Shown here: piece after piece, positions 16,954 through 26,026 of the stretch
Layout of the letters: every line of letters begins with the position of its first letter
How positions within the stretch are numbered: position 1 is the first letter of the stretch
Assembly: GCA_900128395.1 (NCBI GenBank)
Contig: LT649351.1
Location: forward strand, 1-34,154
Source of the DNA: Stramenopiles sp. TOSAG23-2
Lineage: Eukaryota > Sar
Reading direction: 5' to 3'
DNA: 34,154 nucleotides
Made by a program: the position numbers and the translations under genes
The notes under the pieces: generated by a model
Seen by the model: the letters and a program-made list of their open reading frames with translations, nothing else
Databases searched by the model: none
Told to the model about the DNA's origin: nothing

Positions 16954-16969
16954 TTTTACGAGCGTAAAA
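16954..16969. terminator. Dyad TTTTACG-AG-CGTAAAA just after COG1
   Basis: Perfect 7+2+7 inverted repeat 24 bp after the COG1 stop, the closest of the ACG/CGT-type 3' dyads. Its presence suggests that the gene really ends at this TGA and is not cut by the axis. Mirror at 17186-17201. Confidence 0.4.
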
Positions 16970-17063
16970 ATTTTATTATATTTTTACGTATATTAGTTTC
17001 TGCTGACACAACCCTATTAACAATTGTTTCTGCATTGATACAGTATATTAACAATGCGTATTC

Positions 17064-17091
17064 ACACACATGTATATATATACATGTGTGT
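17064..17091. other. Palindrome axis, AT-rich core with zero spacer
   Basis: The axis falls between 17077 and 17078 inside the alternating core TGTATAT/ATATACA, flanked by CACACA and TGTGTG. With no unpaired loop, the native sequence of this point before any duplication cannot be recovered. The core could itself be a short natural self-complementary sequence where a single strand snapped back, a resolved hairpin end, or the crossover point of template switching. The axis is 148 bp beyond the COG1 stop codon on each side. Confidence 0.9.
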
Positions 17092-17225
17092 GAATACGCA
17101 TTGTTAATATACTGTATCAATGCAGAAACAATTGTTAATAGGGTTGTGTCAGCAGAAACTAATATACGTAAAAATATAATAAAATTTTTACGCTCGTAAA
17201 ATATACGAAAGCTTCGTTTGTTTTC

Positions 17226-18482
17226 TCACCACCACCATCCACCACTAGCATTTTTTTCATTACTCGCTCTATTATTATCTGATGTCTTTCGTCGAGCTTG
17301 TTGTATTAATGAGGTTGGTGTTGATAATGATCCTGATTTCTTCTTACGTTGTGACAATGGCAATTGCCTTAATGCAGCAATAGGAAAACGGGGACATGGT
17401 ATAGCTCTTGTTAATTGATCTACTTCTTCATTATTTAATTCACCAGTAGATAATGTTCTTCCTCTACTACCATTATTATTATCATCATCATCGTACATGG
17501 ATTTATCATGATTTAATATATTATTTTTATTATTGTTGTTGTTATTGGGTCCTAGTAATAACAACCGTTTGGATTTCTTCAATGCATTCTTTACTGCTTT
17601 ATTCACAAGTCCATCCATTAAAGTGTGGTCAATTGGATCCAGTAAATCTACAATTTGTCTAGTATGTTTTGCATCCATTCCAGCAAACCTCATATCAAAT
17701 AATAATTGATAACGTGCTAATGAACTTGTTGTTTTTTCAATAATTTGATTAAAATAAAGCATTAAATCAATAGCATCATTACCAATAGACGTTGTTACCA
17801 TAGTATGTAATGCAACAAATAATCGTGCACTTGCGCATGATGGAAAATGAACTTGGACACCATCTTCAATTTCTTTAGTAGATATAGGACGTTGACATAA
17901 CCAGGCATCATCATCATATGTCCATGATTCTTCATTCACCCAATGATTTAATAAACTTTGAATTAATTTTGTTTTTTCTTTTCGTATGCTTTCTAATTTT
18001 TTTTTTTTTTTATATTTATACATTTTCCATGTTTTACTTAATGTGCTAGATGCTTCATTTTGTTTTTTTTCCAATTCAATCAATTTCAATTTATTTATTT
18101 TGGCTTGGTGTAATGTCTTTTTTGCAATGTATATTCTAAACATTTGTTGTATGATTTGTGCTGATTTTATTTGGTTTTGTTTTACAAGTAATTTTTTACG
18201 ACGTCTTTTTTTAATTATTTCACGTGTTTCATTTATGTTAAAGCTAGGTATATGACTACAAGCATTTTGTATTGAAACGATATTTTCCATAGATTCTGTT
18301 TGTGATTCTGCCATATCATCTACCATATCCGCAACTTGTAATAAATCTGGGTAACGCGTTGCTACCAAAGACATTAATTTATCATTTGCATTTTTAGCTT
18401 TACTTTCTGTTTGTTGCAATGCACGTTTGACTTCTTTTAATGATAATTTTGAATATAAATCTGATATTGAATTGAATTGCAT
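17226..18482 (-). CDS. COG1: COG1, mirror copy
   Basis: The predicted 418-aa protein is identical to that of the left copy: Vps51/COG1-type N-terminus, IQ-like segment at 111-122, COG1 C-terminal blocks at 257-377, GGWWW end. The two COG1 genes face each other with 296 bp between stop codons. If the palindrome is real, they would produce complementary read-through RNA over the axis. Confidence 0.75.
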   Translation of the reverse strand: MQFNSISDLYSKLSLKEVKRALQQTESKAKNANDKLMSLVATRYPDLLQVADMVDDMAESQTESMENIVSIQNACSHIPSFNINETREIIKKRRRKKLLVKQNQIKSAQIIQQMFRIYIAKKTLHQAKINKLKLIELEKKQNEASSTLSKTWKMYKYKKKKKLESIRKEKTKLIQSLLNHWVNEESWTYDDDAWLCQRPISTKEIEDGVQVHFPSCASARLFVALHTMVTTSIGNDAIDLMLYFNQIIEKTTSSLARYQLLFDMRFAGMDAKHTRQIVDLLDPIDHTLMDGLVNKAVKNALKKSKRLLLLGPNNNNNNKNNILNHDKSMYDDDDNNNGSRGRTLSTGELNNEEVDQLTRAIPCPRFPIAALRQLPLSQRKKKSGSLSTPTSLIQQARRKTSDNNRASNEKNASGGWWW

Positions 18483-19817
18483 AGTGTTTGGTTGTGGTGT
18501 TATATGTAAAATTTCTCGATGTTTATGTACGTATTGACAGTTGGGTTTTATTTACTTTTTTTGTCAATTGTGTATATAGTATTATATTTATTATTTATGT
18601 ATAATGTGATTAATGTTTATTATTATATATTATACTGTATATTAGTGCATTAGTGCAATAATTAATGTGATAAATAATATATATATTTTTATTAATCTAT
18701 TATTATTATTGTTATTATTATTATTATTATTAGTACATATGTAGTATAGTGTTGCTAGTCTATAAGCATAATATTATAACAATTACTGTACCACAGACCA
18801 CAGGTATTATTCTGTGGTACTAGAGCTAGTACATACTATAACCACATAGCTAACTGCTAACCTGTGTTGCTATTATTTTATTATTGGATATTTTTTGATG
18901 ATATGAAAATTTTTGAATAATTAGCTTAGTATATCACAACAAGTGCCAGAGTGCACAACAATTGAAATAATACATGTACAGTAACTACAGTAGCACTATA
19001 TTATAAAGCAACAACAAAGAAATCGACAAAAGGAAAAATGGATCTATAACTAGAATAGCACCCTGGGAGCACAATAACCCCAGATTTTTCATTTTTTCAA
19101 TTGAAGGTAACTATAATGTTGCTATAATAGGAGATTAAAGGATGTAATCTACTAAATAGACTATACAATATATGATATACATTTCGCGCGGAAAGAAGGT
19201 AAAATTTTTAAAGGCTGGAAAAAGCGAAGGGTGTGGCTACAATGCTGTTCCTATCTAAAATCTTTTTTTTTGGTGATCAAGTTATATATTTTAGATCCAA
19301 TAAAATCAATATAATACTATTCCATTGTAATTTATATAGATATGCCAGATTGCCTGGATTGCAACAAATTGCTGAAAAAAGATTTTATAAATTTAAGATG
19401 GAAATAGCATTATTACTTTCCACCGACCCATCTATATGTACATCTATTTTACAGAATGAAGAGTTGTGAATACTGGAATACAATGGGAATACTATTACTA
19501 TTTTATAATATATACCTGGGTTCTTATCTTTCGATCGACCTTCTTCATAATTAGATATACATATACGTAAATAGACTTGTATACATTTTATAGATATATC
19601 TCATTTGTAAATTAAAAGATATCAGATACTTAGTACAGACACAAATACACATATATACGTATATATATATACATTTGTAAAGATATATCATTTAGATAAA
19701 AGATATAGAATTTACATATATATATTTACTATACTGAAAATTACCTCATTTTACAGTAGTAAATACCCTTTCCCCCCCCCCCTTCCCTTCCGTGCAAAGA
19801 AATTGTAACCTTTTGTG
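18483..19817. promoter_or_regulatory. COG1/Pumilio divergent region, mirror copy
   Basis: Mirror of 14338-15672 with no difference that I could see. Contents are the TAA microsatellite (18699-18732), overlapping dyads (18788-18832), the doubtful 75-aa ORF (19242-19469) and the polypyrimidine tract (19766-19791). Confidence 0.5.
19242..19469 (+). CDS. Doubtful 75-aa ORF, mirror copy
   Basis: Same frame as at 14686-14913. It starts at the ATG of CAATGCTG; a GTG three codons earlier is not a credible eukaryotic start. No family recognised, and it may be a chance frame. Confidence 0.22.
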   Translation: MLFLSKIFFFGDQVIYFRSNKINIILFHCNLYRYARLPGLQQIAEKRFYKFKMEIALLLSTDPSICTSILQNEEL

Positions 19818-22520
19818 ATGTATTTAGCAGCACAAAACCAACAACAACAGAAAAGATCTGCACCGCCAGGCTATGGCAGCGCAAATGACACTACAAGCAG
19901 CACCAATTTACCAAATTATGACTATAATAACAATGCATCTGCTACACCACCGAATAGTACTGTAAATGATGATACAACTAATATGAATATTTTAAATCAA
20001 GAATTTACACGTTCCCTTGGTATTGTAGATAATTATGCGTCATATCCACCAGTGAATAAAAGTAATGCTAGTCGCAATAATTTTCAAGAAGACCAAGCGC
20101 CGTTATCATCAACTCCACCGTCATTAACATCGTCCGGATATAGAGCACCATCATCCTCGCCAATTGTTTTTGAGAATTCGTTTTTAAATACTTCACCAGT
20201 TGGTTTAAGTAGTGGTTTGAACCCTAATAATAGAGGTGATGGTTCAGATGGAAGATCGGACCAATCGGATTTGACGCAAATGTTTTATCAACAGCAGCAA
20301 CAACAAGGGAATAATAATGCATATGGTGGTCAACGAAATGCAAACGTTCGTGGCAATAGCACATTAAACAATGTCACAAACAATGCATGGCGTGGGAATA
20401 ATGGTTCCTCTGCTAATACAATAGAGAATAATAATTTTTTCAACAGTGGTGGTGCTAATGCACAACAAGAACTTTTAAGAATAACGCAAAGAAATCCAGA
20501 ACAAAACGTTAATAACAATAACAACAATCGCAATCCGATGAGTTATAGCTATCCAGGACGTGGTAATGGGCAGCAAAATAATCGCTCTTACGGTAATAAT
20601 AACAACAGCAACAATAATGCATGGCCAGGAAACAACAATGTTAACAATAATAGTAATAATGGCAATCATGGCTTAACGCTAAATTTGAAGTCATCGTACA
20701 ATAACAATGGTGGTAATAACAATAATTTAGCGTCATCCTATCCGCAAACGCAGCAGCAGCAACGACAACAACAACAACAACGGCAGCAAAATGCAGCGCC
20801 ATTTCCTTCAGTATCGCCTGTACAATCGCAAAGGAAACCATTGCTTGGAACGGATGGGAATAAAATGAATTTTGCAACACCAAGTTCACCAATTGCAACG
20901 CAACATAATGTGAATAAAAATAACAGCAGCCCAAATGCATATACTCCACCAAGACGCAATGGAAGGCAGCAAGGAGCATGGGGCAATGGTAACAATGTAA
21001 ACAACCATCACCAACAAGCGCCGCGCACACCACCAGGTGGGAGAGGTGATACGCGCAACTCAAGGACGCCAGGCGGTTGGGAGACGCAACGAAGTTCAAG
21101 ACACAGCAACAATCATTATAACAATCATGGTAAGGGTGATAGGTCAGATTCGTTTGAATTTCAAACGCAACGCCGTGGAAGAAATCGTCGCAACAATAAA
21201 TACGACGATCGTAGGAATGGCTCAAGTCCTGGCGGCAGTCCTGGGAACAACAGTTATCGACATTCAAATGGCCATAATGATCGACGTAATGGTCGCCATC
21301 ACAATATGGATTCTCCAAGGAGCAACAGCGGCATGGACCGTATGGATCGTTTAGAGCGCGAACGTGAAGATTACAACTCCTCGCCTAATTCGTTAAATGG
21401 TGGATCAACTGTTTTAGACAAATTCAAAATGGATAAATCTGGTAGAGAATGGACCATTGATGAAATCAAAGGTCATATTGCAATGTTTGCCAGAGATCGA
21501 CGTGCAACGCGCTTTTTACAACACAGAATAGAAGTTGCTGATAAAGATGAAATGGACATTATTTACTCTGAAATTGTAGGCCAAGGAGTGGAATTGATGT
21601 TGAACAAATGCGGCAATTATGTCGTGAAAAAGATGTATGAGGAATGTAGCGTAGAATTATGTCGTGGCATGACAGAAGCTATGCGTGGAAATATATTGTT
21701 ACTAGCACAAAATGTGAATGGTTGTCGTGTGTTGCAAGCAGCGATTGAATATTCAGATCACGAGCATTTAGTGACAATGCTTGAAAACGAATTGAAAAAT
21801 CAGATTCCTGCATGCGCATGTGATAGCAATGCTACACATGTATTGCAAAAATGTTTACGTTTCATGCCATGTGACAAAGTCATGTTCATTGCACATGCAT
21901 TGGCCAGAACAAACATCATGTCCCTTGCTAAACATCAATATGGGTGTCATTTGTTACAACGTTGTATTGCCACATGTTCCGAAGTGCGTCATGATCCACG
22001 ATCAAGTGTTGGTACTGGTGAATTTGTTCGTATGATTGATGATATTTCTTTGAAACTTGTCCAAAAATTTGAAGAGCTTGCATTTAATCGTCATGGTAAC
22101 TTCGTTTTGCAATATGTATTGCAGCATGGCTCAGAAGATCAGCGTGCCGCTGCTTGTACTTACGTTCGTACCAATGTCGTTAGGTACAGTATGCACAAAT
22201 TTGCAAGCCATCTAGTCGAACAATGTTTAAAGAATGCACCAAACCAAGAAAAACATATGTTAATAGAGAATATATTAAGGGAAAATGTCACAGTAGAAAG
22301 TTCAATTGGTGAAAAACCTGCTATTGTATGTATGATGCGTGATCCATATGCAAATTTTGTTGTTCAAAAGATGTTGGATTGTTGTACAAGGGATCAAAAG
22401 GATGAAGTATACTCTGTTGTTAGTGAACATGCTTTCTATTTAAAGAAGAGCACATATGCGCGTCACATCTTGGCTAGAATTGAGCAACAGAGTGGCAGTG
22501 GGTTCCAACAAATTATGTAA
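19818..22520 (+). CDS. PUM: Pumilio/PUF-family protein, mirror copy
   Basis: Predicted protein identical to the left copy (900 aa): Asn/Gln-rich N-terminal 540 residues, PUF repeats at about 542-895, predicted UGUA core specificity. It starts at ATG 19818; the preceding codon is GTG. It converges on the UFD1 mirror copy. Confidence 0.95.
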   Translation: MYLAAQNQQQQKRSAPPGYGSANDTTSSTNLPNYDYNNNASATPPNSTVNDDTTNMNILNQEFTRSLGIVDNYASYPPVNKSNASRNNFQEDQAPLSSTPPSLTSSGYRAPSSSPIVFENSFLNTSPVGLSSGLNPNNRGDGSDGRSDQSDLTQMFYQQQQQQGNNNAYGGQRNANVRGNSTLNNVTNNAWRGNNGSSANTIENNNFFNSGGANAQQELLRITQRNPEQNVNNNNNNRNPMSYSYPGRGNGQQNNRSYGNNNNSNNNAWPGNNNVNNNSNNGNHGLTLNLKSSYNNNGGNNNNLASSYPQTQQQQRQQQQQRQQNAAPFPSVSPVQSQRKPLLGTDGNKMNFATPSSPIATQHNVNKNNSSPNAYTPPRRNGRQQGAWGNGNNVNNHHQQAPRTPPGGRGDTRNSRTPGGWETQRSSRHSNNHYNNHGKGDRSDSFEFQTQRRGRNRRNNKYDDRRNGSSPGGSPGNNSYRHSNGHNDRRNGRHHNMDSPRSNSGMDRMDRLEREREDYNSSPNSLNGGSTVLDKFKMDKSGREWTIDEIKGHIAMFARDRRATRFLQHRIEVADKDEMDIIYSEIVGQGVELMLNKCGNYVVKKMYEECSVELCRGMTEAMRGNILLLAQNVNGCRVLQAAIEYSDHEHLVTMLENELKNQIPACACDSNATHVLQKCLRFMPCDKVMFIAHALARTNIMSLAKHQYGCHLLQRCIATCSEVRHDPRSSVGTGEFVRMIDDISLKLVQKFEELAFNRHGNFVLQYVLQHGSEDQRAAACTYVRTNVVRYSMHKFASHLVEQCLKNAPNQEKHMLIENILRENVTVESSIGEKPAIVCMMRDPYANFVVQKMLDCCTRDQKDEVYSVVSEHAFYLKKSTYARHILARIEQQSGSGFQQIM

Positions 22521-23358
22521 AGTGATCGTGTGACTTGTACACATCACAAATTTTATTGCATGATGGGACTTTTACCTGAATAATAAAATATAAAGGAATA
22601 GGATTCGATCAGAGAAAATGATGAAAAATGAAAAAGATAATTAAATGTAATTAAAGAATTAGTAAAAAGATATTGAAGAAAATAGAAATGCGAAACATTT
22701 AATTTAATATAACAAACAAACCTAAAAAGAGAGAAAAGAAATTAGGTAAACGTATATATATATATATATATATATACAGATAATAATAAATAGTGTAAAA
22801 GATTTGAAACATGAAAAGAGAAGAACAATTAAATAAAAGAAAAGAAAATAAATCAAATACAAAAATTAATAATAAAATAAATAATAAAAAGAATAAATAA
22901 ATAAATTATATAAAAAAATGAGAACTATGATACAGATATGTAAAATGAAATTAAAACAAGGAGACGTATTGGAATGCAATTAAAGAACGCATAGAACGTA
23001 CATGGGTGTACTGTTTTATAATAGAAAATTTACTACGTGCATGATACGAAGTATATACGTATCATTATGCAAAAAAAAATAGTAGGATATGATATGTATG
23101 ATATGATATTATTCTTTGCGATTGAGTATTGAGCATATTTTACTTAACACGAGAAGTGTAAAATTTTTATATAACTACACGATAAAATATGATACCATAT
23201 ATAAATATCATATCATTTTATGCATATACATATCTATCCTTATTCTCTCTTTTTAATTTTTATACGGAACGTATATCCCCCGCCGTGCGATTAACTTTCT
23301 TCTTCTCACACGTTTTTCTTTTACTTTAAAATAATAATAAATTTTTCTGCTCTTTTTT
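22521..23358. other. Pumilio/UFD1 convergent region, mirror copy
   Basis: Mirror of 10797-11634. It holds (TA)12 at 22753-22776 and dyads at 23041-23065 and 23261-23275. No gene seen. Confidence 0.6.
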
Positions 23359-25359
23359 TTATTTAAATCTCTTGGGTGCTGTTTTTTTGGATTTCCTAAC
23401 AGCACGTGCTGCACTACCAACAGCGACAGGTGATTTCGCCCTACCACCTTCCATTTCCTCTTGCAGTTGTTTTGCCAATTCAGCGTCTTTCTTTTCTTGT
23501 GCTAATTGTTTTTTTTTTGCAATTCTTTCCTCTCTTTTCTTTTTAATCAATTGGTCACGAATCAATTTATCTTCTACTTTACTCTCTAACTCAGCCCGTT
23601 GAGCATCAAGTAAAGCTTTTTTCTCCGCAGCAGCAAGTTCACGTTCACGTGCTTCCGCTTGTAGTGTTTCTTTTATTTTTGCAAAATGTGCTTGCTCCTT
23701 TTGGCGTTTTTCAGCTTCTTCTTTTTCTTTTTGAGCTTGTTCTTTTTTTTTACGTTCCATATGTCTTTGATGGCGTTGGCGATGTAAATCAGCCCATGGC
23801 ACTGATGCTGCTGGTTTAGAAACAGTACCACCAAGAACTTTGCCTTTGCCAGCAAATGCCTCCGTTTCACCTTTTTCCTCATCATCTTTGACATCATTAT
23901 TATTATTATTATTACTACTACTACTACTAGAGGTACTATTAGTAGTAGCAGCTACAATTGGTTTTGGTGTTGAAACTACTTTAGCCCCACTACTTAATAC
24001 ATTACCTGTACCTGCGAAAGCCATTTTAGGTTGCTCTTTTTCAGTTGATGTGTCGTTGTTACTAGTACTTGTATTTGTAGATGATGATGTAGGTGGGTCA
24101 ACGCTTGTCATTGTATTTTTTTTCAATACAGGTGCAGGAGGTGTAGATGATGCCATCTTTTCATTTGTTGCTGTAGCAGTACTGCCATTGTCATTGCCAG
24201 CAGTTTTTAACCCAGCTAAATTTCTTTTCTTAAATTTTGCTAGTTTATTTTTACGATTTAATGTATTAGACGATTCTGATTTTTTCAGTGTATTGTTATT
24301 GTTTCCTTGCTCCCATGCTTTATTCTCTTTTGCATTGTTATTGTTACTACGTGAATTGGTTCTACTCGTCGTTTCATTTAAAGGTTTTCTGCTGCTGTTA
24401 TTGGCCATAGATCCATTCTTTGGCCTTACTTTAGAATTCATACCATTTGCACCTCCTCTTGGTCGACTACTATTTGTTCTCCCACCAACTGGTGTCCTAC
24501 TGCTTTTTTTAGGGTCACTGGTGTTATTGCTTGCTTTACGATTTTTTGTCGGTGTTGTCCTACTATTGCTATTTTTAATATTATTACTATTACTACGTCG
24601 TTCCTCCCTTGAATTTTTACGTACAGGTCTTCTAGTACTACTTGGCTTTCTGGAATTTGGTTGTCTAGGTTTTAATACTGGATCGTTTTCACCGATTGAC
24701 TCTTCATCTTCAGCAGGTGGTAAATCAAGAATACGAGGCCCGTCCCATGGTGCAAATTCTACTTTTAAATCTACCGTCCCATATAAAGATATCGATTTGC
24801 GAGGTTGTAACTCAACAACATCCAGTTCATATTTGTCTCTACCATATTGAATGATAATTGTTTGCCCAACAGATAATGCTGAATAATGCTGCATTGCTAG
24901 TTCTAACACGTTTCTAACTCCTAACGCAGCTGCAAAATCAATAAATTCCTTTTGATGAGGCTGAAACTTAGCAAGTTCACCTTTTGGTAGATTTTTAACT
25001 GACTTAAATGCAACACGTCCACCTTCACGTAAACCTAAGCTTTTAATCATCCATAACGGCATATGTGCAACACCAGCTGGTGCACTAAACTCTAACACAC
25101 CGCAAAATTGATTATATTTTTTTGCCTGGGAACGTGGTCCTGCTTTCTTAACGCTTTTTACATGCATCATTAATGGAAACTCTAAACGCAATCTAGATAC
25201 CTCACGAAATGCTGCTTCTGGCAATATAACTTTATCCCCAGCTTCTAAATCGTCCCTTCCACAGGAACCAACAGAAAATACTTTATATGTTGCTTCGAAT
25301 GGTTTTGTACCGGATCCCCATGCATTTGGATATAATGGTTTACGTCGTCTCGATGACAT
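23359..25359 (-). CDS. UFD1: UFD1, mirror copy with Gly69Ser
   Basis: Same 666-aa UFD1 as the left copy, with the ubiquitin/p97-binding domain, two SHP boxes and a coiled-coil tail. It differs at one residue: codon 69 is AGC (Ser) here and GGC (Gly) at 9000-9002. The site is in a Lys/Gly-rich loop (HVKSVKKAG) before the FCGVLEF strand, not at a known catalytic or p97-contact position, so both versions could work. Confidence 0.95.
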   Translation of the reverse strand: MSSRRRKPLYPNAWGSGTKPFEATYKVFSVGSCGRDDLEAGDKVILPEAAFREVSRLRLEFPLMMHVKSVKKAGPRSQAKKYNQFCGVLEFSAPAGVAHMPLWMIKSLGLREGGRVAFKSVKNLPKGELAKFQPHQKEFIDFAAALGVRNVLELAMQHYSALSVGQTIIIQYGRDKYELDVVELQPRKSISLYGTVDLKVEFAPWDGPRILDLPPAEDEESIGENDPVLKPRQPNSRKPSSTRRPVRKNSREERRSNSNNIKNSNSRTTPTKNRKASNNTSDPKKSSRTPVGGRTNSSRPRGGANGMNSKVRPKNGSMANNSSRKPLNETTSRTNSRSNNNNAKENKAWEQGNNNNTLKKSESSNTLNRKNKLAKFKKRNLAGLKTAGNDNGSTATATNEKMASSTPPAPVLKKNTMTSVDPPTSSSTNTSTSNNDTSTEKEQPKMAFAGTGNVLSSGAKVVSTPKPIVAATTNSTSSSSSSNNNNNNDVKDDEEKGETEAFAGKGKVLGGTVSKPAASVPWADLHRQRHQRHMERKKKEQAQKEKEEAEKRQKEQAHFAKIKETLQAEARERELAAAEKKALLDAQRAELESKVEDKLIRDQLIKKKREERIAKKKQLAQEKKDAELAKQLQEEMEGGRAKSPVAVGSAARAVRKSKKTAPKRFK

Positions 25360-26026
25360 TTTTGAAGGAAATTGTATTGATATATTTGTGAATATATAAA
25401 TATAAATGAATGATTGCTTCCTATGTATATATATATATATATATTGTTCTTTCTACTTTCTATATCTACGTTCTCTGTTACTAGTATATCTAAGTTATAT
25501 ATCTGTATATATATGTGATATATATGGACGTTATTAGGTGCATGTTTTTGTTAATATGTAATTAGTATGGTAATATTATTGATCTTTGAATACAAATTAC
25601 AAGTAGTTATTCTTTGGTTGTTGAAAAACATACCGCAGTACCGCTCAGTATACCTGGTATACATCACAGTGTCCTAACGACATGATTTGTAATGATAATG
25701 TAGTGTTAAAACCGTTATTAGCTCTCCTATTATTCCGTATACTAATGTTGTACTTTAATTTATAGTTATTTCGTCTTTTTTCTTCAAGGAAAAAAACACA
25801 TAACTTCTTAGCTCTGATAATAGAATAGTAAGTACGTACTACTATTAATAACTATAGAATTAATTATAGTACATTTTGAAATTTTTATACAAGAAATAGA
25901 GATAAATATACAGCAGTGAAAGAGTGGAGGTATAGCAAAACATATATAACAAAGAACCATAATTACATTGGATTTCAATCAAAAAGATAGAAACATTTAC
26001 AATAATAAAAACAAATTATTCTAATC
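25360..26026. promoter_or_regulatory. UFD1/kinesin divergent region, mirror copy
   Basis: Mirror of 8129-8795, with the GTATACC-A-GGTATAC dyad at 25648-25662 and an AT tract near 25427-25445. No arm difference was seen here. Confidence 0.55.

Larger units (their letters stand above)
1..17077 (+). repeat. Left arm of a 34-kb spacer-free palindrome
   Basis: This arm is the reverse complement of 17078-34154, with partner coordinates summing to 34155. Gene boundaries, homopolymer lengths and microsatellite lengths agree between arms. The substitutions I found by eye are A1652 (other arm T, read in this orientation), T3075 (C), G6947 (T) and G9000 (A). No spacer lies between the arms. The arm carries seven genes in alternating orientation. 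The symmetry is directly visible; whether it exists in the genome cannot be decided from sequence alone, and an assembly or fold-back artefact is the simplest explanation. Confidence 0.98.
16930..17225. other. COG1-to-COG1 convergent region spanning the axis
   Basis: This 296-bp region lies between the stop codons of the two COG1 copies and is fully self-complementary. Each half holds the dyad TTTTACG-AG-CGTAAAA (16954-16969 and 17186-17201), a TTTCTGC word used twice, and the AT/CA-rich core at the axis. No coding capacity is evident. Confidence 0.8.
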
